Assembly: GCF_932294415.1 (NCBI RefSeq)
Contig: NC_065541.1
Location: 48,028,290-48,092,289 of the forward strand
Length of the DNA stretch: 64,000 nucleotides
Direction of reading: 5' to 3'
DNA from: Quercus robur
Lineage: Eukaryota > Streptophyta > Magnoliopsida > Fagales > Fagaceae
Within the stretch, counting starts at the first letter, position 1; each line of letters begins with the position of its first letter. The position numbers and the translations under genes are program-made. This document shows positions 12,169 through 24,900 of the stretch, in pieces. Under the pieces are notes generated by a model that was not told where the DNA came from, searched no databases, and saw nothing but the letters and a program-made list of their open reading frames with translations.

Positions 12169-12365
12169 AGTAATGCTATAGGCACAAATTATTTTACAAC
12201 ATTTTTACAAACTGTTGATGTGCTCAACTTTTTATTGGATTTCATTTTGGTTCACCATTAACATCACTTTTTTATTTACCAATAACCATTTACCACATTA
12301 GCAATTTTTAAATATATATATATATATATATATATTATAAAAAGGTTTGTATCTTTAGCATTACT
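12169..12365. mobile_element. Small MITE, about 197 bp
   Basis: The ends AGTAATGCTATAGGCACAAA and TTTGTATCTTTAGCATTACT are inverted repeats. The interior (TTTTACAACATTTTTACAAA..., TTCACCATTAACATCACTTTTTTATT) recurs in diverged form near 10535-10720, 15096-15320, 41625-41790 and 49595-49765, so this is a dispersed family. Confidence 0.55.
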
Positions 12366-12369
12366 CTAG

Positions 12370-12690
12370 AGCATTCACATCAAGATTGCTAAAAAAATAT
12401 AACTTTTAGTAACTCAAAACACTATTTTATCTATTTTAACACCACACTTAACAAAACACCCAACATCAATGATTTTATTTTAGCATTAAACATAATAAAA
12501 TAATATATCCAACACAATAAACAACAACCGCAACCACAACCATCAATTTTGCTTTGTTTAACTTTTGTGGAATAAAATATTAGTTTAAAAAAAAAAAAAA
12601 AACTATAACATTTTTGTTGTAGCATGCATTTTGGTGGTTTTGTTGCTAAAATAGGTTTTTAGCATTTATCACAATTTGGTGTGAATGCTC
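12370..12690. mobile_element. Tourist-like MITE, 321 bp
   Basis: The ends GAGCATTCACATCAA and TTTGGTGTGAATGCTC are inverted repeats, flanked by TA on both sides (12368-12369 and 12691-12692). There is no coding capacity. The GAGCATxxxC start resembles the 10347 and 39817 elements. Confidence 0.6.
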
Positions 12691-13114
12691 TAAAAGTATG
12701 TAAACATGTAAAGTCTTAGGGTTCGTTTTGTTGGAGGGTGGAAAAGTAGGAGGATAGAAAAGTGGGAGGATAGAAAATATTTTAATTTCTCTCTTTTGTT
12801 TGGTTGGGAGTGGAAAAGTAGAGGGATGGAAAAAAGTGAGTTTGTATAAATTTACTCATACACCCTTATTAAAAAATAATGTTCAATTAAAACAAAAAAG
12901 TGACAAATAACCCAAAAAAAAAAAAAAAAGCAATCACCTAATTTATTAAAAAATACAAATCATGTCCAAAAAAAATCATATCTAGTTTTTTTTTTTTTAA
13001 AATTGAAACAACTATCATACCCACAGCCTAGGAAATCAAAAAAAGAAAAAGAAAAAGAAAAAGAGGGCAACGTCTAGGAAAGGAAAAGAAAAAAAGAAGA
13101 AAAAAAGGAAGAGG

Positions 13115-14125
13115 CAACAGCTAGTGAAAATAGCCAAATATCACGTTTTGGAAAAATTTATGGCAAGCTAGCACTGTTTCGAAAATATTTAGCAATTTAC
13201 CACTTTTTTAGTACTCGAATTTCACAAAATCGAGTTCTAAATAGTACTTGAGTTCAGTGAACTCGAGTTCTTAGTGAGTCACCAGCGTGACATTGTTGAC
13301 CTGAAATTTGTGTAATTAAAAAAAAAATGTGGTACTCGATATTAGCGAAATCGAGTTTCTCTTTATGGTACTCGAGCTTAGTGCAGTTGAGTAACTTTTT
13401 TTTTTTTTTTTTTTTTTTCTCTGTTGGAATGGCTTGAGTAGTCAAACTTAGTGGTTTGACATTAGCTAACAAACCATTAAATGGCTTGTATGCCCATGTT
13501 AGGAAGATGCATGTTATTCAAGAAGTTTCATGCGTGAAGAAATGCAAAAGCTTGCATTAAATGTTTTTCATGAATTGTCAAAGAAGATAGCCAAGAACAA
13601 CCCTGACATGCAAACCAAATTCATGCTTCTTTTCTTTTGGCTGAAATGGATGACACTTTGGCCATAAATGCTTGCCATTTTCTTTGACTTGACAAGTTTC
13701 ATGTCGGTGTAACTATTGATATTTCGGCTGAACTTTGGCTATAAATAGATGGTGAATTTGAGAGAAGATGCAAGAGTGAGTTCCTACGGGAGATTGAAAA
13801 AAAGAAAAAAAGAAAAAGAAAAACAAGGTACTCAACTATATGAAGCTCGAGTACTATAAAGAAGTACTCGGTTTCAGTAATATCGAGTACCACATTATTT
13901 TTTTAATTCCACATTATTTTTTTAATTACACAAATTCCAGGTCAGCAGTATCATGCTAGTGACTCACTATGAACTTGAGTTGACTGAACTCGAGTTCTAT
14001 TTTGAACTAGATTTTGTGAAATTCGAGTACTAAAAAAGTGGTAGGTTGCTAAATATTTCCGAAATAGTTCTAGTTTGTTACAAATTTTGCCAAAACATAG
14101 TATTTTTCTATTTTCACCGGCTATA
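13115..14125. mobile_element. Foldback element, about 1 kb, with arms of about 260-300 bp
   Basis: The left arm (about 13120-13400) contains TAGTACTCGAATTTCACAAAATCGAGTTC, CTCGAGTTC, GTGAGTCACCAGCGTGA and GGTACTCGA blocks. These return in reverse order and reverse complement in the right arm (about 13825-14115). The middle (about 13430-13800) is unrelated single-copy-looking DNA. Arm identity is high but not perfect. No transposase is encoded. Confidence 0.6.
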
Positions 14126-14285
14126 GCTTCCCAGGAAAGCACAAAAAAAAAAAAAAAAATTGTCCATTAAACATCCCCATTTTCTCCATTTTAGAAAGAA
14201 AACTTTTTTGTGAGTTTAGGGAGAAAACACCTAGACCTCACCATTTATTTTCCTTCCTCCCCACCCAACCAAACACACCCAAAAA

Positions 14286-15508
14286 CAGTGGCGGCTCCAG
14301 AATTTTTTTCTAGGGGGGTCAGTAGTGGTGGAGTTAGGAATTTGTCATGAGGCGATTAAAAAATAAAATGATTAATTTATATATATATATATATATACAA
14401 CTTCCATATTATATACAATAATCCAAAATAAATACAATTTAGTAGACAATACAGCTATATCGTATAATAGTCTAAAATTTTTATTAATAGTTTAAAGATT
14501 AGTAAGACAACAACCATTAAATGGATAATAACTTATTATATTTATATGTAATATTAATTAAATAAAAATATATGATAAAGAAGAAGAATTTTTTTTTTGA
14601 TACAAAATAGAAGTTCTACTCTAATTTAATGTAACTATATATGTATGTGGATAAAGAAGAATAATAACAAACCTAGGAGTAGGACTAGGAGTATGTGAAA
14701 CTAAGAAAAAAAAAACTGATATAAATTTTTACTTTTGAAGTGTATGACTTTTTAACTATACATGTGGTCACTCTCTTGGAATTGGAACAAACAGAGATAA
14801 AAGTAAACTACTTGATTAAACAAAGATAAAAGCTAAAAAAAATAGAGAACGGAGAAAGAGAGATAGAGAGATAGAGAAAATGAGGAAATAATCACAGATA
14901 TAAATATAGATATGATGGTTGGAACGATAATGTAATTTTTTACTGATGAGGAAGAAAAGTGTAAGGAAAAATAGCTTCATTTTGCTGTCACTGGAAAAGT
15001 AAGCCAAAGTCCTAGATAGGATGTTTATTTATTTATTTATTTTTTAACGAATAAGCAAAATTTTGAACAATTTTATTATAAAATTAAATATTTTAAGAGT
15101 AGTGCTGTTGACATAACACTTACACAAAAATTTCACAATAAAATATAGGTGACAAGTCGTTAAAGGTAGGTAAAAAAAAGTGATATATTAGCAAAAAAAG
15201 AAAGGTAAAAAAGTGATGTCAGTTGTGAGTCAAAGTAAAAACTAGTTACAACTTGTTACTTAACCTCCATTATGAAGTTAATTATATATTGTGAAAATAT
15301 TGTGAAAGTAGTATTAAAATGATTATATTCAAGTTTATTTTAGCTGAATTTAAACAAAATTTAAGGTGAGGGTGAGTTCAAATATTTATTTTAGGGGAGT
15401 CAAAACAATTTTTATTTTTATTTTTATTTTTTTATATATATATATATATATAATTTAAAAAATAAAAAATAAAAAATTGCCAGGCCCCAGCACGTAACGC
15501 CGCCCCTG
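14286..15508. mobile_element. hAT-like non-autonomous element, 1223 bp
   Basis: The ends CAGTGGCGG and CCGCCCCTG are imperfect inverted repeats of the CAGxGGCGG type seen in hAT elements. The 8-bp duplication CCCAAAAA stands at 14278-14285 and 15509-15516. No transposase ORF is present. The element includes a diverged copy of the 12169-type MITE near 15096-15320. Confidence 0.65.
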
Positions 15509-15516
15509 CCCAAAAA

Positions 15517-15554
<38 letters not shown>

Positions 15555-15849
15555 TTTTTTCTTCAAAAATTTTTATCCATCTATTCCACCTCCAAATAAA
15601 CCCACCCTTAAATCAAATATATCCATAGAAAATGTCAATTAATTGGGAGGACCTACCACAGTTGCGAGTACGTACGTGTGAGAACGTTTGTAGATTGACA
15701 ACCTCATAACCACCAATGGATTAAAAACGTGCGTCGGTTAATAGTAAAAATACTGTAGCAAATTGTCGTTCACATTGAGGAGAGTATATGCGTACTCTTC
15801 GATGTTACTGTTCATAACTACTGGTCAGTGGTGTGGTGACATATGCATG

Positions 15850-15868
15850 CACGTGCATTTGTTATAAA
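15850..15868 (+). promoter_or_regulatory. PSY-B core promoter: G-box and TATA box
   Basis: CACGTG (15850-15855) overlaps GCATGCA. TATAAA follows at 15863-15868, about 83 bases before the PSY-B start codon. G-boxes are known binding sites for PIF and HY5 factors that control PSY by light in Arabidopsis. Applying that here is inference. No CACGTG was seen in the 150 bases before PSY-C. Confidence 0.55.
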
Positions 15869-15950
15869 GCGGTTACCTTATCCTTATCCAAAGAGCCTAC
15901 CTCATATCCAAAAAAAATATTAAGAAGATTATCTTTTCTTGAGAGTTGAG

Positions 15951-18900
15951 ATGTCTGCTGTACTTTGCGTGGTTTGTCCCAGAGTGAATGCTCGTGATCA
16001 CTCTTTGCCCAGAAATTATTGCACACAAAGGAGGTGTAGTAGTAATAAGTTGAGCTCTAAACCTAGTTTTTCTTCTGGGGTTTCTGCTTATTCAAGGGTA
16101 GTTGCAAACCTATCAAGATCCTCGGAGGAGAGGGTGTATGAAGTGGTGCTAAAGCAAGCAGCTATGGTGAGAGAGCATAGGAGAGGGCGTGAATTGGATC
16201 TGAAAAAACCAGTTGAGAATGATGGTACCACTACCACTGATTGGAATCGTTTGAATGAAGCTTATGAAAGGTGTAGAGAGTTCTGTGCCGACCATGACGA
16301 CACATTTTACTTGGGTATATATACTTGCTCTTTCTGTACCTTAGTATGTATTTCATTCTAGGGTTTAATTTGTTACCTACAAACTATATTGCCCGTACTC
16401 CAAAAAATAATTAAAATCATAACTTGAATTAGGGTTGTCTAGACAACCCGCAGATCCGACCCACCTGGCCAAACCGATTGGACCCGAACTGTCCGCTGTC
16501 CGATCTGACTACTCCGGCGGTCGATAGCGGGTCCTTACTTTTCAAAACCGATTCCAGCAGATCGGGCGCGGGTCTCTTCCTCCAATACCCGAGCCACCTG
16601 ACCCGACCACTATATAAATGGATTTAAAGGTTTGAGTCCTTACTTTCCAAAATCATCATCTCACTCTCAGTTCTTACTCTCACTCTCTCCTCTCAGTCTC
16701 ATGATCTCTGCTCTTCGCCGATGTTCACCCTTCACCGATCATGCTCGTCGTCGATCTTTGCCTCTCCGTCATTGATCTGTGCTCTTCGTCTTCAACCTTC
16801 GCTCTTCGTCCGCAACGTCCCAGCTCGTCTTCGCCTCCATCTCTCAAATTCAATCTTTCTATTTCATCTCTTAGGTTCGGTTATTTGTGGATCTGTTCTT
16901 TGGGTTTTTGTTCTTTGGATTTGTGGATGTTCTTTGGGTTGTAGATCTATTGATTTTGTTCTTCAGGAATTAAACTTCAGTGTTTGATCTTTGTATTTCG
17001 ATCGAAATCAAAGCCGATTGCCGCCCACCTGAGCCCGATTCGACTCGATTGGTGGCTTTTCGTGGTTGGTGGCAGGTCTGAAACTTCTCCACCCGATTTG
17101 ATCGGGTCGATTACAGGTTGGGTACAAACCCGACCTGGACCGACTTGTGGATAGCCCTAACTTGAATCACTATTTTTAATTTGACAATTGTGGCTTTAAA
17201 GTCATTGTTTTTTTTTTGGGGTTGTGTGTTAAAACCGTGTAAATATGTGTAATAAACACTATTTGTGATCGAAATCTATTTTGTTTCTAAGAAAATAATT
17301 TCTTCATTTTTTGATGTTCGGGACTAGGGTTGTCCACAAGTCGGGTCGGGTTGGTTTTCTACCCAGCTCGAACCCGACTAGCCGGTTTCCAGGTGGAAAG
17401 AAGAGTGACCCAAAACTGACTACCGGCGTCAATCGGTCGATTCGGGTTTGGGCTCGTTTGGAGATTGGGTTTGTCGGTCGGTTTCAGGTCATTGCCGGAG
17501 TTTTAAAAGTCATCGACATTTGAAAAAAAAAAAAGCACCGGAATCTAAAAAATTGTCACCGAAAAATGTATAAACTCACCAGATCTGCATCAAAATCGCC
17601 AAGCCTCTTCTCAAAATCGTTGAAATCTGTTCGGAATGGCCGGATCTAGCTAAATCTCACCAAATATGGTTGAGAACTTGCTGGATCTCCTCGAATTTGA
17701 GCTCGATTTCGCCGGATTTGTATATAACCTCCGTCAGGTCAGGTGGCTCGGGTTTTGGAGAAGAGAACCCGCCACTCGACCCACCAACGTTGGGCCTAGG
17801 GCGCAAAAACCCGAAACTAACCGGCGATAGCGTTGGTTCGGGTTGAAATCGGGTGGAGATCGGGCGGGTTGGTTGGTCCGGCGAGTCGCGGTCAATTCTG
17901 GACACCCCTATTCGGGACATAGAAAGGGCAATATTTTTTGATGGTGTCCAAAAAGCCAACTCCTTACTCGTCCATGGATGTCGTCCATGAAAAGGTTACG
18001 TCGTCCTAATTTTGCAAGGTAGGCTACATTACTGTCGTCCATAGAGTCTCGTCCAGGAAGTACTCAGGACGAGGGCAAGGCAGTTTTGACAAAGATAACC
18101 GCTATAGCGGTTATCAAACTGTACACTCCGGACCCCGTAAAATTGGGGGAGGTTATCCAACGGATAACCGCTCCCTAAACCTATAAATAGAGATGAGTCT
18201 CCGACAAGAAAATGCAGAGTATTTCTTCTTTACAGACAATATTTTTCTATTAAGAGGAGAGTTACTAACTTCATCATCGGAGGAGTTTTGACCGGCCAAC
18301 CCCGGTCTCCTCTAACCTTCTATTTCTTATCTTTCAGGCCCTCAACATCATCGTGATCCGTGCTGTTCAACTAACTGATTCCTTGATCGCTATCAGTTTG
18401 GCGCCGTCTTTGGGAAGTCATTCTTCTCTTTGACAAAAAGTTGATGGTACGGACTAGATCGAGGGCTACCAGCCCAGGCCGTCAGGGAAGCAGAGATGCT
18501 TCCAGCAACCCTCACCGTGATCGCCAATCCGCACCGGTCATGCAGAATTCATCTGTCCAAAACGTACAATCCATGGCGGCCGCAGTGGCGGAGTTGACTC
18601 GCCAAAACCAAGAATTAAGAATGGAGATTAATCTAAGGAGGCAGACGCATGAAGAACGTGAGGGTGGAGGACAAACGCAGAGTCGTGATGACAGAGAGAA
18701 CACTGAGATTGGAAGTCAATTAAGAGGTACCACTTCACGAGCGGTGCCACATTTGAAGGAAGAGATGGACCAGATGAGAAGAGTCATGGAGGAAATGAAA
18801 GAAAATATGAGAAGGACAAATCCTATAGAAGACCTGGTCCACTGAATTGATTCCCCCTTTACGGCTTCCATCAACGGTCACCCTCTACCATCGAAGTTTA

Positions 18901-21900
18901 AGATGCCTTCTCTGGATTCGTACGACGGAACACGAGACCCGTTCGATCACATTGCTACCTTCAAGACCACCATGCATCTCCAAGGGGTTCCAGACGAAAT
19001 AATGTGCAGAGCATTCCCTACTACCCTCAAGGGCCCAGCACGAGTTTGGTTCAGCAAAATACCCTCGAATTCGGTGAGTTCTTTTGAAGAGTTGAGCAAA
19101 TTGTTTGTTAACAACTTCATAGGAGGACAAAGACATAAGCGTTCCTCGTCCAGCCTATTGACCATAGAGTAGGGAGAGAACGAGAGTTTACGGTCGTTCA
19201 TCACCCGTTTCAACAGAGAGGCCCTGAGTGTGGACGAAGCAGATGATAAGCTCTTGTTGGCGGCTTTCCATAATGGGGTGAATTCGGATCTGTTCATTCA
19301 CAAACTCTATGAAAAAGAACCCCAGTCTATGGCAGAACTTGTCCATTCGGCACAAAATTTTATGAATGCAGAGGACGCAATCATTGCTAAGAAGAGGAAG
19401 AGGTCTGAGAGAGTAGACGCGAATCCCGGTCGCCACTTAGAGCAAGGCCTTCGTCCAAAGAAGGGATGGACGGAAGACAGGAAAGACCGAGACATTAAGA
19501 AGCCGGGCTCTTCAGCACGGAACCAGCAGTATACCTCTTTGAACGTCCCACTTGAGCAGGTCTTAATGCAGATCAAGGATGATCCTTCCTTGAAGTGGCC
19601 GGAGAAAATGAGGGGAGATCCCAACAAACGCAATCGGAACAAGTATTGCCGCTTCCACAGGGATCATGGTCACGATACAGACGAGTGTTTTGATTTAAAG
19701 CAGCAAATAGAAAATCTCATCAGGCAAGGGAAGCTGAAGAATTTCCTTGGACGAGATAACAGGGACGAGAAAATGAAAGGAAAAATGGAAGAATCATCAC
19801 GGCCACCACTCGGAGAAATAAGAGTCATTATAGGGGGAAGTTCGACAGGCCAGTCATCCAAGTCCAAGAAAGCATATTTGAAGGTAGTGCAGAGTGTCCA
19901 GCTTTTTGGACGATCACCGAGAGCAAGGACTACGGACGAAGCAACGATAACCTTCACGGACGAAGACGCTGAGAGAATTCATCACCCCCATGATGATGCT
20001 CTCGTTATCACCTTAATGATTACCGACTACACAACTAGAAGGGTGCTTGTAGACAACGGAAGCTCGGCGGACATTTTGTATTTTCCAGCTTTTCAACAAA
20101 TGAGGCTAGGACGAGACTGGCTCCGTCCAGTGAACTCCCCCCTAGTAGGTTTTGGTGGCATGAAGGTACAACCCGTGGGTACCATTTCCTTGTCAGTGGT
20201 AGTGGGGGCATACCCACGACAAGTCACCAAGGATGTGAACTTCCTTGTGGTAGATTGTCCGTCCTCCTACAATGCCATAATTGGACGACCAACTTTGAAT
20301 AGTTGGAAGGCTGTTACCTCTACTTACCACCTATCAGTTAAGTTTCCAACAGAACACAGAGTAGGGCAGGTGCAAGGGGATCAACTGGCAGCAAGAGAAT
20401 GTTACTTGGCCATGTTGGCCATGGACGAGCAAATTCAAGCCATGAATATTGAAGAAAGGAGAATGGTAGCAGAGCCTACCGAAGCATTAGAAGACATTTC
20501 CCTGGACGAAGAAAACCCTGAGAAGTGTACCAGGGTTGGAGCAGATCTAGAAGAGAAGATTAAGGAGGACCTCGTCCACTTTTTGAAGAAAAATATTGAT
20601 GTGTTCGCATGGAGTCATGAGGACATGCCGGGTATAGACCCTAGTGTCATTACCCACTGACTGAATGTATGCCCTTCCTCCAAGCCAGTACGGCAAAAGA
20701 AGAGGGTGTTTGCCCCTGAGAGAAATGATGCTATCAAAGACGAAGTTCAAAAACTGATGGGGGCGAGGTTTATCCGGGAAGTGTACTACCCAGACTGGTT
20801 GGCAAATGTTGTAATGGTCAAGAAGGCAAATGGAAAGTGGAGAATGTGCGTGGATTTTACCGACTTGAACAAGGCTTGCCCAAAGGATAGTTATCCACTG
20901 CCACGCATTGATCAATTGGTGGATTCAACTGCGGGCCACAAGTTGCTTAGTTTCATGGACGCTTTTTCAGGATACAATCAAATAAGGATGGACGAGGCAG
21001 ATCAGGAGAAAATATCCTTTGTCACTAGTCAAGGCTTATTCTGTTATAAGGTGATGCCGTTCGGCCTAAAGAATGCAGGGGCCACATATCAGAGATTGGT
21101 CAATCACATGTTTCGACAGCAGATTGGGCGGAATGTGGAAGTCTATGTAGACGACATGCTGGTAAAGAGCCAGGACGAAGGAAGGCATCTAGACGACCTG
21201 CAAGAAACATTTGACACGCTGAGGCAGTATCACATGAAGCTGAATCTTAGTAAATGTGCTTTCGGATTATCATCAGGGAAATTTCTTGGCTTTATGGTCT
21301 CCCACAGGGGGATTGAAGCGAATCCTGACAAAATTCAAGCAATACTAGACATGAAGCCTCCGCAGAATACAAAGGAGATCCAATCTCTTACTGGACGAGT
21401 CGCTGCACTCAACAGGTTTGTCTCTAAAGCCACTGACAAATGTTTGCCATTTTTTAAAGTTCTTAGATAAGCATTCGAATGGATCGACGAGTGTCAGAGA
21501 GCTTTTGAGGATCTGAAGGCATACCTTACCAAGTCTCCATTGTTGAGTCCGTCAGTAGTGGGAGAGGAATTATACTTGTATTTGGCGGTAACCCCGTATG
21601 CCGTAAGTTCAGCACTGATAAGGGAAGAAGGTAAAGTGCAAAGGCCCGTGTACTATACGAGTAAGGCATTGAGGGGAGCAGAAGGACGATATCCACAAAT
21701 GGAGAAGTTAGCCTTCGCATTGATCACCGCTTCCAGGAAGCTAAGGCATTTCCAGGCCCATGTCATTAATGTCATGACGGATCATCCACTCAAGAAGGCG
21801 ATGAACAGACTGGAAGCGGCTGGACGATTGATTCAGTGGGCCGTCGAGCTCAGCGAATTTGACATCAGATATCAACCAAGGCATGCCATAAAAGCTCAAG

Positions 21901-24900
21901 CATTAGCAGATTTCATTGCGGAATTTACCCCAAGTCATGACGAGACAGAAGACAATGGTAGGTGGGTCGTCCATGTGGATGGATCATCCACAAAGTATGC
22001 AGGTGGGATTGGTGTGGTTTTACAGTCCCCAGAAGGAGACAAACTGAGGCACAAGGTTCGTCTACAGTACCAAGCAACTAAGAATGAAGTCGAGTATGAA
22101 GCCCTTCTCAAAGGGCTAGAATTGGCTAAGTCTGTGGAAGCCAAGTCTATACTCGTCCTGGGAGATTCTCAGTTGGTCATGGGGCAAGTAAATGGAATGT
22201 ACGAAGCAAAAGAGGAACGGATGAGGAAATACCTTAATAGGGTGATGCACCTAATGAAGAGATTTGAAAAAGCTGAATTCGTCCAAATCCCAAGGGAGGA
22301 AAACGTGGAAGCTGATACTATAGCGAAAGAAGCCTCGGCAAGTGAATTTATGGACGAATCTGACCAAATTTAGTACATGCCAAGCATAGATATTCCAGAA
22401 GTACAACAGGTGGAAAATAGAGGAAACTGGATGACCCCGATTATATCATACCTGAAAGACGGACAGCTACCAGAAGAGAAAGACGAAGCAAGGAAGCTGA
22501 GGGTGAGATCGGCTAGATATCTACTTCTGAACGAAGTGTTATACAAGAGGGGCTTTTCTCAACCCTATCTTAGGTGCTTGGCTCCGGACGAAGCAAACTA
22601 CGTGCTGAGGGAAGTTCATGAAGGAGCATGTGGCAATCACTCCGGAGCCAGGTCCCTTGTCTCTAAGGTCGTCCGTGCGGGTATTACTGGCCAAATATGC
22701 AAGCTGATGCTAAAGCGTACGTCAAGGTCTGCGACCAATGTCAACGATTTAGCAACGTCCCCAGACAACCATCAGAGTACCTCACCCCGATGATGGCACC
22801 GTGGCCCTTTGCACAATGGGGACTAGATATTTTGGGTCCCTTTCCTCAGGGCATAAGGCAGATGAAATTTCTAGTTGTGGGCATCGATTACTTCACAAAA
22901 TGGGTGGAAGCTGAACCGCTGGCGACGATCACACAACAAAATGTTAAGCATTTTGTGTGGAAGAACATTGTATGCAGATTCGGAGTGCCCAAGGTATTGG
23001 TATCTGATAACGGACGACAATTTGACAACGCACTCTTTAGGGACTTCTGCGCACACTTTGGAATACAGAATCACTATTCCTCACCCGCTCATCCTCAAGC
23101 AAATGGTCAAGCTGAAGTGGCAAACCGATCCTTGTTGAAAATCATCAAGACCCGGCTTGAGGGGGCAAAGGGGGTATGGCCAGAGGAGTTACCTGGTGTT
23201 CTATGGGCCTACAGGACGACGGTGAGAACCCCTACGGGGGAAACTCCTTTCAAGCTAACTTATGGAAGCGAAATAGTCATACCGGCAGAAGTACACATGG
23301 TCAATCACAGGGTGATGATGTATAAAGATAAGGACAATGAGGAGCAGTTCCGTTTGAACCTTGATCTAGTAGACGAGGTAAGGGCAGACGCAGAATACAG
23401 AACAACAAAGTACAAGAACCTCATGGCTAGGCAATATGACGCAATGGTGAAGCCTAGGCGTTTCAACATAGGAGATCTCGTCCTAAGAAAGGTCTCTTTG
23501 GCAACCAAGAACCCAGCACATGGGAAATTGGGCCCGAATTGGGAAGGACCCTACAGAGTTATCAACTGTAAAAGGCAAGGATCCTACTACTTGGAGGCCC
23601 TGGACGGGAGGAAACTGGAGCACCCTTGGAACGTGGAGCACTTGAGGAGGTACTATCAGTAAAAGTCAGCCTAGACGGAAGTATGGCCATAGACGAGGCT
23701 GGACCTTGTCTGACGACTTATTCTACTTATATTGAATGTTGTGTTAGGAACTACTATTTTACTATTTATATTTAGTGTGTTGTGGACGAAGTTAAGGCTT
23801 TACTATTTATGTTGTGGTGTTTATGGACGAACTTATGGAGCTTGTACTTAATAAAAAAGGCATAAATATATGTATATGCCTTACCTGAAAACAATGTTTA
23901 TGTTATATACAAAGTATTGTGTAAATTTCTAAGTCTCCAAGCTATTTTCGTTCCAATTAACTCACCACAAGGCTGAAAAGCCCAAGACGAGGAAAATCTC
24001 CGGACGCGGGGATTTAACTTCGACAAACAAGGGAAATGTATGCACGCCCAAGTGTAGACGAGAAAAGTTTCCATGAAATGGCACGTCCACAGAACATCCG
24101 TCCCTAAAGTAGACGGGATGGAAGATAATACGTCCACAACACGGACGAACAATAATACGTCCACAAAGCTCAACTGAAACGTGAGATTTACACGTCCACA
24201 CATGGACGAATACATGCAAGGACGATGTTCTGGTTAATTAACCAAGAACGTTCCAGAGCAATTAAGCTCATGGACAAATGTAAAGTCTTGCATTAGAGAA
24301 ATAATAAAAAAAGAGGCGAAGTCTCAAGATGGGTGATGCTGACATTTGGGATTTCTCCAAGACGAGTATAAAGTTCCAAGCATTTCACAAGATCACCCTC
24401 ATAGACGAGAAGAAATTTTAAAGCAAAAGCATAACTTTCGTCCTTGATATAACAAAAAAAAAGAAAACACAAGTGTTTAAAGGGAGGACGACCAACGTCC
24501 AAACACCCTTAAGTTACATGATAACTAGTCCATAAACTAAGGACGAGGTAAATAAAAAGTTACATCAAGTCTTAAAATTAAATTAAAAAAAAAAAGGCAT
24601 CAGGCTGGTGGGGCATCTTTGTTTTGCTCGTCCTGAAGTGGCTGGGTTGTAGCGTCATCCTCCACATTAACGTCTTCTGAGCTCGTCTGGAGGAGGGAGC
24701 TGGTAGGGGCACCACTAAGATTGAGCTTAATAGAGCTGAAGTCAATGTTGGGGAAGTTCTCGACGGCGTCCATCCTGAAGTCCTCAAATCCAGCCGCATA
24801 GTTAGTATCCAGCAGATCAGTGAACTGCTTGGACGCCTTGAACTCTGCAACCGCGTCTTCCTTGGCCTTCTTGAGAAGATCACTCAGCTCGTCATTCTTC

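Larger units (their letters stand above)
12719..15607. mobile_element. Composite of nested repeats with outer inverted ends
   Basis: The left end GGGTTCGTTTTGTTGGAGGGTGGAA and the right end (reverse complement GGGTGGGTTTATTTGGAGGTGGAA) are similar and flanked by TTA. A second copy of this end type, reading ...CCACCCAACCAAACACACCC, stops at about 14280. Inside sit a 1-kb foldback (about 13115-14125) and a 1.2-kb hAT-like element (14286-15508). How far the outer element truly extends is uncertain. Confidence 0.4.

Noticed and set aside
4000..15900. A possible fourth, decayed PSY copy between units A and B
   Set aside because: No block with DELVD, DVGED or YLPQDEL coding likeness was seen on either strand; the region is filled by transposons.
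16721..16987. Overlapping hydrophobic ORFs
   Set aside because: They lie wholly inside the hAT MITE at 16430-17159, and two frames are open at once, as in low-complexity CT-rich DNA.
24578..24883. Second minus-strand ORF over exon 4 of the antisense gene
   Set aside because: The coiled-coil frame of 24600-25118 joins the upstream exons in phase and matches the family; this is the shifted shadow.
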